40,732 nucleotides of DNA, taken from the NCBI GenBank assembly GCA_022842985.1, contig JALHON010000006.1, forward strand, positions 1 to 40,732, given 5' to 3'. Position 1 is the first letter of the stretch; every line of letters starts with the position of its first letter. Below are positions 10,078 to 19,121 of this stretch, one piece after another. This DNA comes from Acidobacteriota bacterium. Lineage in GTDB: Bacteria > Acidobacteriota > Vicinamibacteria > Vicinamibacterales > UBA2999. The notes beneath the pieces are model-generated. The model was given only the letters and a program-made list of their open reading frames with translations. It did no database searches and was not told the DNA's origin. The position numbers and the translations under genes were made by a program.

Positions 10078-10902
10078 ATGAAAATCGCCGTCGTGCAGCA
10101 GCACGCCACGCCTGACAAGGCCGCGAACATCGCACGCGGTCTCGCGGCCGTGGACCGCGCCGCCGCCTCGGGCGCGAAGATCATCGGTTTCGCGGAGCTG
10201 GCCTTCGAGATGTTCCATCCGCAGCATCCGGCCAACTCCACCATCCGCAGCCTGTCGGAAACGCTCGACGGCCCGCTCGTGAAGGCCTTCCAGGCGAAGG
10301 CCGAGCAGCACGGCGTGGTGCTCGTGCTCAACTTCTTCGAGCGCGACGGCCTCGAAACGTACGACTGCTCGCCGGTCATCGACGCCAACGGCGTCGTGCT
10401 CGGGATGACGCGCATGGTGCACATCACCGAGTACGCGTGTTTCCACGAGCAGGGCTACTACACGCCGGGCGACACCGGCGCCCCGGTATACGACACACGC
10501 TACGGGAAGATCGGCGTGGCCATCTGCTACGACCGCCACTTCCCCGAGTACATGCGCGCGCTCGCACTCTCGGGGGCAGACCTCGTGATGGTGCCGCAGG
10601 CGGGCGTGGTGGGCGAATGGAACGACGGCCTCTACGAAGCCGAGATGCGCGTGGCGGCGCTGCAGAACGGCTATCACGTGGCGCTCTGCAACCGCGTCGG
10701 ACGCGAGGACCAGCTCGACTTCGCCGGTGAGTCGTTCGTGTGCGGCCCCTTCGGCGAGATGATCGCGCAGGCGCCGCGCGGCAATGACTGCGTGCTGCTT
10801 GCCGACATCGATCTTGCGGCGAACAACGCCGCGCCGGCGCGCAAGCTGTTCCTGCGCCATCGCCGGCCCGAGCTCTACGCCGACTGGGTGGCGCGCGCGT
10901 GA
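10078..10902 (+). CDS. Carbon-nitrogen hydrolase (nitrilase superfamily, carbamoylputrescine amidase/ureidopropionase-like)
   Basis: Catalytic Glu (GFAELAFEMF), Lys region (HITEYACFHEQGYYTPGDTG), Cys (VAICYDRHFPEYMRALAL). Confidence 0.92.
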   Translation: MKIAVVQQHATPDKAANIARGLAAVDRAAASGAKIIGFAELAFEMFHPQHPANSTIRSLSETLDGPLVKAFQAKAEQHGVVLVLNFFERDGLETYDCSPVIDANGVVLGMTRMVHITEYACFHEQGYYTPGDTGAPVYDTRYGKIGVAICYDRHFPEYMRALALSGADLVMVPQAGVVGEWNDGLYEAEMRVAALQNGYHVALCNRVGREDQLDFAGESFVCGPFGEMIAQAPRGNDCVLLADIDLAANNAAPARKLFLRHRRPELYADWVARA

Positions 10903-12212
10903 GTGCGGCCGCTCCGGCCCCGGCGCTGCGCCGGGCGCTCGGCCGATGGGACCTGACGGCCATCGGCGTCAATCAGGTGATCGGCGCCGCCATCTTCATC
11001 CTGCCGGCGCAGGTGGCGCAGCTCGTGGGCTCGTGGGCGCCGCTCATGTTCCTGGGCGTCGGTCTGGCCTCGCTCTTCGTCGCGCTCTGCTTCGCGGAAG
11101 TGGGCAGCCGCTTCGACAGCACCGGCGGACCGATCGGCCCGGCGCGGGCCGCCTTCGGACGCTTCGTGGGCTTCGAAGTGGGCTGGATGTTGTGGTTCAG
11201 CCGCGTCTCGAGCGGCGCGTCGGTCATCAACGGACTGGCGCTGGCGCTCGGCTACTACTGGCCGGTCGTCTCCACCGGCGTGCCGCGCGCGCTCGTCATC
11301 CTTGCGGTGCTCGGCGGCCTCACGTGGGCCAACCTGCGCGGGATCAAGCAGACGTCGTGGCTCGTCAACTTCTTCACGATCGGGAAGCTGCTGCCGCTCA
11401 TCGTGTTCGCGCTCGTGGGCGTGTGGTTCGCCGACTGGTCGCGCGTCGTGCCCACGGGGCCGGCGCCGCTCACCCAGCTCGGACAGGCGGCGCTGCTCCT
11501 CATCTTCGCGTATGGCGGCTACGAGGTCACCGGCATCCCGGCCGGTGAAGCGTCGAATCCGAAGAAGGACGTGCCGTTCGCCTTCGTGGCGGTGATCCTG
11601 ATCGTGTCGGCGGTGATGACGCTCACCGCGGCGGTCGCGACCGGCCTGCTGCCGGACGTGGGCGCCACCACCACGCCGATTGCCGATGCCTCGGCGCTCA
11701 TCATGGGCGCGTTCGGCGGACTGCTCGTGAGCCTCGGCTCGGTCATCTCGACCACCGGCAACAACATGGGGCAGTTGCTCTCGGGCTCGCGCACCGTCTA
11801 TGCGCTGGCCGAAAACGGCGATCTGCCGCCGGTGTTCGCGAGGGTGCACCCGGAGTTCCGCACGCCCTACGTGGCGATCTGGTTCACGTCGATCGTGCTC
11901 GTGGTGCTCGCCCTCACCGGCTCGTTCGTCTTCCTGGCCGCGGTGAGCGCGGTGGCGCGCCTCGTGGTGTATCTCTCGGCCTGCGGCGCCACGCTGCGCC
12001 TGCGCCAGGCGGACGGCCGCGACGCGCGCGTGGCCCCGGCGCAGTTCACGGCGCCTCTCGGCCCGGTGATTCCGCTGCTCGCCATCGCGATCACGAGCAG
12101 CATCCTTGCTGGCGCCACCTCGCAGCAGCTGCTCTCGGGCGTGGTCGCCCTCGCCGTGGGCGCGGTGCTCTTCGCGATTGCGACGCGCGGCGTGCAGCCG
12201 GCCCGGGCCTGA
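10899..12212 (+). CDS. APC family amino acid permease
   Basis: DLTAIGVNQVIGAAIFILPAQVA and about 12 TMs; GTGA overlap with the upstream hydrolase. Confidence 0.9.
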   Translation: MSAAAPAPALRRALGRWDLTAIGVNQVIGAAIFILPAQVAQLVGSWAPLMFLGVGLASLFVALCFAEVGSRFDSTGGPIGPARAAFGRFVGFEVGWMLWFSRVSSGASVINGLALALGYYWPVVSTGVPRALVILAVLGGLTWANLRGIKQTSWLVNFFTIGKLLPLIVFALVGVWFADWSRVVPTGPAPLTQLGQAALLLIFAYGGYEVTGIPAGEASNPKKDVPFAFVAVILIVSAVMTLTAAVATGLLPDVGATTTPIADASALIMGAFGGLLVSLGSVISTTGNNMGQLLSGSRTVYALAENGDLPPVFARVHPEFRTPYVAIWFTSIVLVVLALTGSFVFLAAVSAVARLVVYLSACGATLRLRQADGRDARVAPAQFTAPLGPVIPLLAIAITSSILAGATSQQLLSGVVALAVGAVLFAIATRGVQPARA

Positions 12213-12213
12213 C

Positions 12214-12229
12214 GCGCAGCCGGCTGCGC
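12214..12229. terminator. Palindromic hairpin between convergent genes
   Basis: GCGCAGCCGGCTGCGC perfect 16-bp palindrome just after the permease stop; no clear U-tract. Confidence 0.45.
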
Positions 12230-12235
12230 CGACGC

Positions 12236-12811
12236 CTACTTCTCGAGCACCGCCACCTTCAACGCATCGAGCAGCAGCTCGTCACGCACGTCGGCGCGGT
12301 TGCGCGGTGAGCTGCCCCACGTCTCGTCGAGCGTGGTCATCCGCTTCACCACGCAGTTCACGTCGCACAGCCCGCCGCCATTGAGTCGCATGGCGCCGGT
12401 GGACCGCGCTTCGAGTTCGATGAGCCACCGGTCGAAGAGCTGCGCCAGGTCGTTGCGGCCGCCCGCGCTGATGTTCCAGTCGAGCAGCTCGTTCATCGCC
12501 CTGACCACGCGCTGGTCCACCGGCACCGATCGCTTGCTCAGCGTGAAGGCGAACAGCGTGGTCTGCGTGCCGGCGAGCGGCGACTTCGGCACGGTGCCTG
12601 GCTTCATCGTGGCGCCGGGCTGCGCGTGCGTCCGCACGTCCTTCAGCAGCGGGATGAGCGCGCGCGCTGCCTCCTGCCGCTGCGCCACGGTGGCGCCGAT
12701 GGCGATCTGCGGCGGCGGTGTCTGCGGTCGGCCGATCGACGGCGCGGCGGCCACGGCCACGGCGGCCAGGGCGCACCGGGCGAGACGTCGGGCGGCAAGT
12801 GGCGGGAGCAT
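12236..12811 (-). CDS. Secreted hypothetical protein
   Basis: Internal ATG gives signal peptide MLPPLAARRLARCALAAVAVAAAPS. Confidence 0.6.
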   Translation of the reverse strand: MLPPLAARRLARCALAAVAVAAAPSIGRPQTPPPQIAIGATVAQRQEAARALIPLLKDVRTHAQPGATMKPGTVPKSPLAGTQTTLFAFTLSKRSVPVDQRVVRAMNELLDWNISAGGRNDLAQLFDRWLIELEARSTGAMRLNGGGLCDVNCVVKRMTTLDETWGSSPRNRADVRDELLLDALKVAVLEK

Positions 12812-12874
12812 GGGCCCCTCCTGTTCTGTCTCCACTACACCACCGACGTCGCCGCGCCGCAAGCGCGACCGTGT

Positions 12875-13624
12875 TCAGGTGTCGTCGCGCCGGCCGCGGG
12901 CAGGCCGTTCCGCCACGAGCGGGTCACGGTCCATCGCGCGCCGCATCTCGACGATCGGCTCGTTGAGGAAACTCACGAACGGCGCCATCGCCGTGAAGGT
13001 GGCGAGGAGCTGCGTATAGAAGTCGGGACGCGCGGCAAACGCCGGCGCCTCTTCGCGCGCCGCCAGGAACTGCTTGTGGCGCAGCAGGTCCGCCGCCGGA
13101 TGCGCGGCATCGAAGCCGCGCGGCATGCGCGTCGAGGTCGTGCCCTGCACGGCGCCGAGCAGCGCCTTGAACTTCGGCGCGGCGACCAGCTTCGCGAACT
13201 CGCGGTGGTGGCCGGCGATGTGCTGGCGCACCGCGTACAGCATCGCGGCGTCGGGCGCGTAGAGGCCGCCGCCAATCCAGACCGATTCGGTCGAGACCTC
13301 GAAATAGAGCCCGGCGCCCTGCATCCGCCCCAGGGCGCGGTGCGGGAACACGGCCGCCACGTTGGTCTTGAGCGGCGCCTTGTTGCTGCTGAAGCGTGTG
13401 TCGCGCCACGGCCGGAACATGGAGATCTTCGGACTGGCGACGAAGTCGGGCGCCACCTTCGCGAAGTCGAGGGCGAGCTGCTCGACCACCGCCACCATCG
13501 GCGCGTGGACGTGCTGGTCGTAGTCGGCCCGGCGTTCGTGGAACCACTCGCGGCGGTTGTTGCGCTTGAGCGCGCGCAGGAATGTCAGGGTCTTCGGCGT
13601 GAATCCAGGCGCAACGGGCGGCAT
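12875..13624 (-). CDS. DUF2461 domain-containing protein
   Basis: FTPKTLTFLRALKRNNRREWFHERRADYD...FRPWRDTRFSSNKAPLKTNVAA...GAGLYFEV; family recalled from sequence pattern. Confidence 0.85.
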   Translation of the reverse strand: MPPVAPGFTPKTLTFLRALKRNNRREWFHERRADYDQHVHAPMVAVVEQLALDFAKVAPDFVASPKISMFRPWRDTRFSSNKAPLKTNVAAVFPHRALGRMQGAGLYFEVSTESVWIGGGLYAPDAAMLYAVRQHIAGHHREFAKLVAAPKFKALLGAVQGTTSTRMPRGFDAAHPAADLLRHKQFLAAREEAPAFAARPDFYTQLLATFTAMAPFVSFLNEPIVEMRRAMDRDPLVAERPARGRRDDT

Positions 13625-13718
13625 ACTCAGGCATCGTAACAGTCCGGCCGCCCGGCCCGGCGCTATCGCGTCCTCCCCGGGCTGCCGATACGACCAGAGC
13701 CAGGTCCGCTGAGCGCAC

Positions 13719-16700
13719 ATGTCCAAGACCTATCGCCTGTTCCTCCTGCCCTGCCTCACCGCCCTTGTCGCGGCCTGTTCAACCGGGGACACCGGCGAGA
13801 CCGGGCGGCGCACGCTGCAGCGCCTCGCGCCGGTGGCCGTCGAGCGTCCGGCCGTGCCCGGGGTGGACGGCCCGGTGGGCATGACGCAGGTGAACGCACC
13901 GGCGGCCGTGTGGGTGGGGGCCGCGGCGACGGCGCGCCCGACCGCTGAGGTGATGGCCGAGCAGGCCAGCCGTGGCGCGGTGGCGATGGACTGGCGCACG
14001 CGGCCGCGCGCGACGAAACTGAAGCCGGCCCGCACCCTGCTTTCGCAGAGTCCGCTGACGCTGGCGCCGGCGGCCGCCGACGCGCCGGCAGTCGTCGATC
14101 GCGCCACTGCACCCGCCGTGGCGCAGACGGCGGCGTCGCCGAATGTGGACGTCGCGACCCTCGCCGACACCGGCGCGCTGCCGCCCGATACGATGGGTGA
14201 CATCGGCCCCACGCAGTATCTGGTGGGCCTGAACGGACGCATCCGCACGATCGCGAAGAGTACGGGCGCGGCCGACGGCGCGCTCGATGCCGACACCGAC
14301 GTGTTCTTCCCGCCCGCGGTCCGCGGCGCCGGTGTCACGACCGATCCGCGCGTGCGCTTCGACCGCCGCGCCAATCGCTGGTTCGTGCTGATGATTACCG
14401 TGGCCGTGCCGAACCGCTTCGTCATGGCGGTCAGCGATGGTCCGACGATTACGGCGGGCACCGTGTGGGCGCAATACCAGTGGGCCAACACCCGCACCGC
14501 AGCCGGCAGCGGCGCGTTCGGGTGCCTGGCCGACTATCCCTCGCTCGGCATCGACGAAGACGCGCTCTACATCGGCGTCAACCAGTTCTGCGGCTCGAGC
14601 GTCAGCAGCCTCGGCTTCGATTCGGTGTCGGTCTACGTGCTGAACAAGGCCGCGCTCGTCGGCGGCACGCTCTCGGTGGCGCAGTTCGATGGCGTGCTGC
14701 CCACCTTCAACAGCAACGGCATCTACTCGCCGCAGGGTGTCGACAACATCGACAGCAACACCAACGCCGGCTACGTCATCGGCGTCGACAACGCGTTCTT
14801 CGGCAGCCTGGTGATGCACCGCATCAGCAGTCCGGGCGCCACGCCGTCGATTTCCGGCCCCATCGCCATCGGCGTGGCACCCACGGCGCTGCCGGTGGAT
14901 GTGCCGCATCCCGGCGGCACGCTGCCGCTCGACGGGCTCGACGACCGGCTCCTGCAGGCGGTCATTCGCAACGGCCGGTTGTGGACATCGCACCAGATCG
15001 AAGTGGACACCACGGGGCAGGCGGCCGCGACCGGCGGCCGCAACGCCGTGCGCTGGTACGAACTCGGCGGGCTCGATGCGACGCCCGCGGTCGTGCAGTC
15101 GGGTACCGTGTTCGACAACGCCCCGTCGAATCCCGTGCACTACTGGATGGGCGCCCTCATGCCCAACGGCCAGGGGCACGTGGCGCTAGGCATGTCGAGG
15201 GGCGGCGCCACGACGCGCGTGAACACGGCCTTCACCGGCCGCCTGGCCACCGACGCCGCCGGCGCCATGGATGCGCCGCTGGTCTACAGCAACAACACCG
15301 CGTTCGCCTACAACCAGCAGTCGCCGCCCGCCACCGCGCAGCGCTGGGGCGACTATTCCTACACGAGCGTCGATCCCGACGACGACATGACGTTCTGGAC
15401 GCTGCAGCAGTACGTCAACGCCACGAACTCGTATGCCGTGCGGCTGGTGCGTCTGCTGGCGCCGCCGCCACCCGCGATTGCAGGCATCTCGCCGACGGTG
15501 ATCGATGCCGGCGTGGGCACGCTGCTCGTGCAGGTCACGGGCACGGCCAGCGGCGGCCGCGGCTTCTTCGACCCCGGCCCCGGCTTCGCCCGCCGGCTCA
15601 GGGCCACGGTGAGCGGCACCGGCGTGGCCGTGACGAACGTCGTCGTCAACAGCCCGACCTCGCTCACGCTCGTGCTCAACACGACGGGGGCTGCCGCCGG
15701 TGTGCGCACGCTCACGATCACCAATCCTGACGGCCAGACGTCGTCGCTGGCCGGTGTGCTCACCGTGGGTGTGTCGACACCCGCGCCGCCGGCCTTCGCC
15801 GGGGCTCCCGGCGACCGCACGATCTTCGATGCCGGCGCCGGCGCCTCAACCGGCGTGCTGCGCTTCGTCGTGGCCGACCCGCAGGGCACGCCGGTGACAC
15901 TCACCGCCACGTCCTCGAACCCGGCCGTGATTCCGCAGAGCCGCGTGCAGCTCGTGGCCCCCGACAGCCTCGGGAACGCGAGCGTGACCGTGTCGAGCAT
16001 CGGGCAGTACGGCACATCCACCATCACGCTCACCGCGAGTGACGGCACGCTCACGAGCACTGCCTCGTTCGTCGTCACCGTCAGCCCGTCTTCGCTGCCC
16101 GGGCCGCCCGAGGGCCTCGGCGCCGTCGTGACGCGCAACCGCGTCACCTTCACATGGCAGGCGCCGGCCTCCACCGCGTCGGAACCGGTGACCGGCTACC
16201 GCCTCGAAGCCGGCACCGCGCCTGGGCAGACGATCGCCGTCATCCTCACCGGCGACGTGCTCAGCTACACCGTCTTCAACGCGCCGAATGGTGTCTTCTT
16301 CGTGCGCCTGCGCGCGCAGACCGCCGCCGGCGCCAGCCTGCCGTCGAACGAAATCCAGTTCGCCACCGGACAGGCCGGGCCGCCGCTTGCGCCACTCGCG
16401 CTCCTTGCCACCGTGCAGGGCACGGCGGTGTCCACGCAGTGGACCGAAAACCCGCAGGGGCCGATCATCACCGGCTACCAGGTGCGGGCGGGCAGCGCAC
16501 CGGGCCTGACCGATATCGGCGTGCTGCCGCTGCCGGCCACCGCCCGCACGTTCACGGCGAACGCGCCGCCAGGCACTTACTATCTGCGCGTCGTGGCGGT
16601 GAATGCCGCCGGCGCCAGCGTGGCCTCGAACGAAGCGGTGCTCGTGGCGCAGCCCGGCACGTGCACGATTCCGGCCGTGCCGACCGGTGTCGTGGCCTCC

Positions 16701-16943
16701 GCGCAACCGGGCCGTCTGACGCTGCGCTGGAGCGCGCCGGCGAGCGGCGCCATTCCGACGACCTACGTCGTGCAGGCGGGCACCACGAGCGGCGGCACCG
16801 ATCGTTTCGCGGCGGGCCTGCCCGGCACGCTCACGAGCGCCTCGGGCATCGTGGCCCGCGGGCCGTACTTCATCCGCATGTTCGCCACCAACGCGTGCGG
16901 CGCGTCCGGGCCGTCGATCGAGACGTCCACGACGATTCCGTAA
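13719..16943 (+). CDS. Large surface lipoprotein with IPT/Ig-like and three C-terminal FN3-like modules
   Basis: Lipobox LVAAC; repeated AG(T/S)xPG...(F/Y)(F/Y)(V/L)R(L/V) modules near residues 790-1074. Confidence 0.8.
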   Translation: MSKTYRLFLLPCLTALVAACSTGDTGETGRRTLQRLAPVAVERPAVPGVDGPVGMTQVNAPAAVWVGAAATARPTAEVMAEQASRGAVAMDWRTRPRATKLKPARTLLSQSPLTLAPAAADAPAVVDRATAPAVAQTAASPNVDVATLADTGALPPDTMGDIGPTQYLVGLNGRIRTIAKSTGAADGALDADTDVFFPPAVRGAGVTTDPRVRFDRRANRWFVLMITVAVPNRFVMAVSDGPTITAGTVWAQYQWANTRTAAGSGAFGCLADYPSLGIDEDALYIGVNQFCGSSVSSLGFDSVSVYVLNKAALVGGTLSVAQFDGVLPTFNSNGIYSPQGVDNIDSNTNAGYVIGVDNAFFGSLVMHRISSPGATPSISGPIAIGVAPTALPVDVPHPGGTLPLDGLDDRLLQAVIRNGRLWTSHQIEVDTTGQAAATGGRNAVRWYELGGLDATPAVVQSGTVFDNAPSNPVHYWMGALMPNGQGHVALGMSRGGATTRVNTAFTGRLATDAAGAMDAPLVYSNNTAFAYNQQSPPATAQRWGDYSYTSVDPDDDMTFWTLQQYVNATNSYAVRLVRLLAPPPPAIAGISPTVIDAGVGTLLVQVTGTASGGRGFFDPGPGFARRLRATVSGTGVAVTNVVVNSPTSLTLVLNTTGAAAGVRTLTITNPDGQTSSLAGVLTVGVSTPAPPAFAGAPGDRTIFDAGAGASTGVLRFVVADPQGTPVTLTATSSNPAVIPQSRVQLVAPDSLGNASVTVSSIGQYGTSTITLTASDGTLTSTASFVVTVSPSSLPGPPEGLGAVVTRNRVTFTWQAPASTASEPVTGYRLEAGTAPGQTIAVILTGDVLSYTVFNAPNGVFFVRLRAQTAAGASLPSNEIQFATGQAGPPLAPLALLATVQGTAVSTQWTENPQGPIITGYQVRAGSAPGLTDIGVLPLPATARTFTANAPPGTYYLRVVAVNAAGASVASNEAVLVAQPGTCTIPAVPTGVVASAQPGRLTLRWSAPASGAIPTTYVVQAGTTSGGTDRFAAGLPGTLTSASGIVARGPYFIRMFATNACGASGPSIETSTTIP

Positions 16944-16952
16944 GAGGAACCG

Positions 16953-17465
16953 ATGAGTGACGACGAGTGGGTGCTGGCCCGCGTGGCGCACTACGCCTAT
17001 CAGGCGGACGCCATGCGTGCCCGGCTCGCCGACTCGGGCATCGAGGTCCACCTCCCGGAGGAGGAGGCAGTGCGCAGAAGCGGCGGCCTCACCGCCCCCG
17101 GCGGCATGCGCCTGATGGTGCGGCCGGCGGACCGCGAGCGTGCGGTCAACATCCTCGATAGCATGACCACCGAGCCGCCGTCGTCGCAGGCGCCGCATCC
17201 CGGGGCGCTGCGGGTGTATCAGGAATGGGCTGAGCACCGCCTAAACCCTGGGCACTACCTTGGCGGCAACATCCACCCGGAGCTGAACATTGGTGAGCTT
17301 GGTCCTCGCGCCCGGCGCCGCTCGGCGCTGCTCATCTTGATCTCGGTCGTGTCGGGCGCGGTCGGACTGGCGCTGATGCCGTGGGAGTTCGACTGGCAGA
17401 TGGTGCCGACGCTAGCGATGTACGCCCTGATGGCCGCGGCTGCCGTTCGTCTGGCCTCGCGCTGA
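16953..17465 (+). CDS. DUF2007-like signal-transducing protein with C-terminal TM region
   Basis: LARVAHYAYQADAMRARLADSGIEVHLPEEEA...GGMRLMVRPADRERAVNIL; SD-like AGAGGAA upstream. Confidence 0.7.
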   Translation: MSDDEWVLARVAHYAYQADAMRARLADSGIEVHLPEEEAVRRSGGLTAPGGMRLMVRPADRERAVNILDSMTTEPPSSQAPHPGALRVYQEWAEHRLNPGHYLGGNIHPELNIGELGPRARRRSALLILISVVSGAVGLALMPWEFDWQMVPTLAMYALMAAAAVRLASR

Positions 17466-17486
17466 GCCAGGTCAGAGGACACTGCG

Positions 17487-17711
17487 ATGAGCGGCGACGA
17501 CTGGGTGGAAGCGGGCCTGGCCTATTCCGTGCACCAGGCAGCCCTCTGGCGCTCCGTGCTCGGCGGCCACGGAATCGAGGCCTACGTGCCCGATGAGCAC
17601 GCGTTCACGATGCGTCCGGGCCTGGCCTTCTCGCAGGGGGTGCGGGTCATGGTCCATCGGTCGGACCTCGCAGGCGCAAAACCGCTGATCGAGGAGCTGG
17701 AACGTTCCTGA
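17487..17711 (+). CDS. DUF2007-like protein (tandem paralogue)
   Basis: AGLAYSVHQAALWRSVLGGHGIEAYVPDEHA...GVRVMVHRSDLAGAKPLIEEL. Confidence 0.68.
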   Translation: MSGDDWVEAGLAYSVHQAALWRSVLGGHGIEAYVPDEHAFTMRPGLAFSQGVRVMVHRSDLAGAKPLIEELERS

Positions 17712-17735
17712 CACTCAGGTCGCGTGGGCCTGGAC

Positions 17736-18176
17736 TCACCGAATCGGGCACTCGTCTCCGAGATACGTCACCGACGAGACGTCCATCACCGGCACCGGCG
17801 CGGGGGTAGGCAGGTTCGACCGCGAGGGGTCGCGGCCCGGCTGACCCACGATCACGCGCGTGCCGCCCACGCGTGTGCCCAGCATCGCCGCCGAGAGATC
17901 CGACTTGCGCACGATGCCCACAATCGCCACCCAGTGCCCGTTGTGTTTCTTCACGTCGTTCATCACCGCCTTCGGCGCGGCGATGCGGAAGCTGCGGCCG
18001 CCCACGTCCGGGCCCACCTGCACGCCTTCTTCTTCGGTGCGCGCCGCGGCGGCAAACACGCGGCCCTTGAGGCAGCCGCGGGCGTTGATCTGCACGGAAT
18101 CGTCGGGCACCTTCTTCGTGCCGGGGTCCTGCGCGGCGAACGTGGTCGTGACGAGCAGCAATACGAGAGGGAACAT
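17736..18176 (-). CDS. Secreted hypothetical protein
   Basis: Start at MFPLVLLLVTTTFAAQ likely; KGRVFAAAARTEEEGVQVGPDVGGRSFRI. Confidence 0.6.
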   Translation of the reverse strand: MFPLVLLLVTTTFAAQDPGTKKVPDDSVQINARGCLKGRVFAAAARTEEEGVQVGPDVGGRSFRIAAPKAVMNDVKKHNGHWVAIVGIVRKSDLSAAMLGTRVGGTRVIVGQPGRDPSRSNLPTPAPVPVMDVSSVTYLGDECPIR

Positions 18177-18220
18177 CGGTGCACTCCAGGCTGGCAAGCG
18201 TCGGGCGGGCATCGCGGTGG

Positions 18221-19066
18221 TCAGTGGCTCATCGCGTAGAGCACCACGTTGATGCCGAACGCGTAGCCGTCGATCGAGAAGGTCTGGAAGTAGTCGGGGT
18301 CGTCGCCCTCGCGCTCCCAGGAGTCGCCGTAGTCGGTGTTGTGGGTCGCGAGCATCACGACGCGGCCCTGCTTGTCGATGAAAGCGCGGGCGCGCGGCTC
18401 GCGGCTGTCGTTACCCCACTCGGAGGTATCGCCGCCGGTGCCCGCCCAGAAGTTGATCGACGGGATCTGCTTCACTTCCTGCACGGGGAACTGCGTGCGG
18501 AAGAGCGGATGGTCGCGGTCGAGATCCCGCAGCTCGAAGTCTGCCGCCGGCAGCACCTTGCGGATCTCCTGCTCGAAGTTCTGCCAGGCGATCTCGCCCC
18601 AGAAGTCGTCGGCCCAGAGGAAGCCGCCTTTGAGCAGGTACTCGCGCAGGCGCGCGACTTCGGCGTCGTCGAGCGTGAGGCCACCGGGTTCGGTCATCAT
18701 CACGAACGGGCAGCGGAAGAGCGACGGGTCGGTGAGCGGCAGCACGAAATGCCGCGGCTCGCGCTCGCCGTCGCGGCTGATACGCACCTTGGTCAGTTCC
18801 GAAAGCCGGATCGAGAGGTTCACGTCGGCGCGCGGGTAGTCGACCACCCAGTTGCCGCCGCGGCGGAAGCGTCCGGTCTGGAAGGCGACGCGGCAGAAGT
18901 TGAAGCTGCCGTCGAAACTCGCCTCCGTGGGAATGGGGTAGCGGTTCGACACGCCCATGCGCCGCTGCCGGGCGAGCGCCTCGTGGCCGGCCAGCGCCAC
19001 GAGGCCCACGACGACAAGCGCCGTCGCCACGCGCACGAACCGCCGGGGAGAGGTGAGATGCGCCAC
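18221..19066 (-). CDS. DUF4159 domain-containing protein
   Basis: NFCRVAFQT...YPRADVNLSIRLSELT...PFVMMTEPGGLTLDDAEVARLREYLLKGGFLWADDFWG; GTG start with TAGAGT 8 nt upstream. Confidence 0.85.
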   Translation of the reverse strand: MAHLTSPRRFVRVATALVVVGLVALAGHEALARQRRMGVSNRYPIPTEASFDGSFNFCRVAFQTGRFRRGGNWVVDYPRADVNLSIRLSELTKVRISRDGEREPRHFVLPLTDPSLFRCPFVMMTEPGGLTLDDAEVARLREYLLKGGFLWADDFWGEIAWQNFEQEIRKVLPAADFELRDLDRDHPLFRTQFPVQEVKQIPSINFWAGTGGDTSEWGNDSREPRARAFIDKQGRVVMLATHNTDYGDSWEREGDDPDYFQTFSIDGYAFGINVVLYAMSH

Positions 19067-19121
19067 CGCCTTTCACTCTACGACGAAGTGGGCGGCATAT
19101 ACTGGCCGTCTTCACGCCACC

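Noticed and set aside
14465-15730. 421-aa overlapping ORF inside the large lipoprotein gene
   Set aside because: Arg/His-rich shadow frame without signal, RBS or domains
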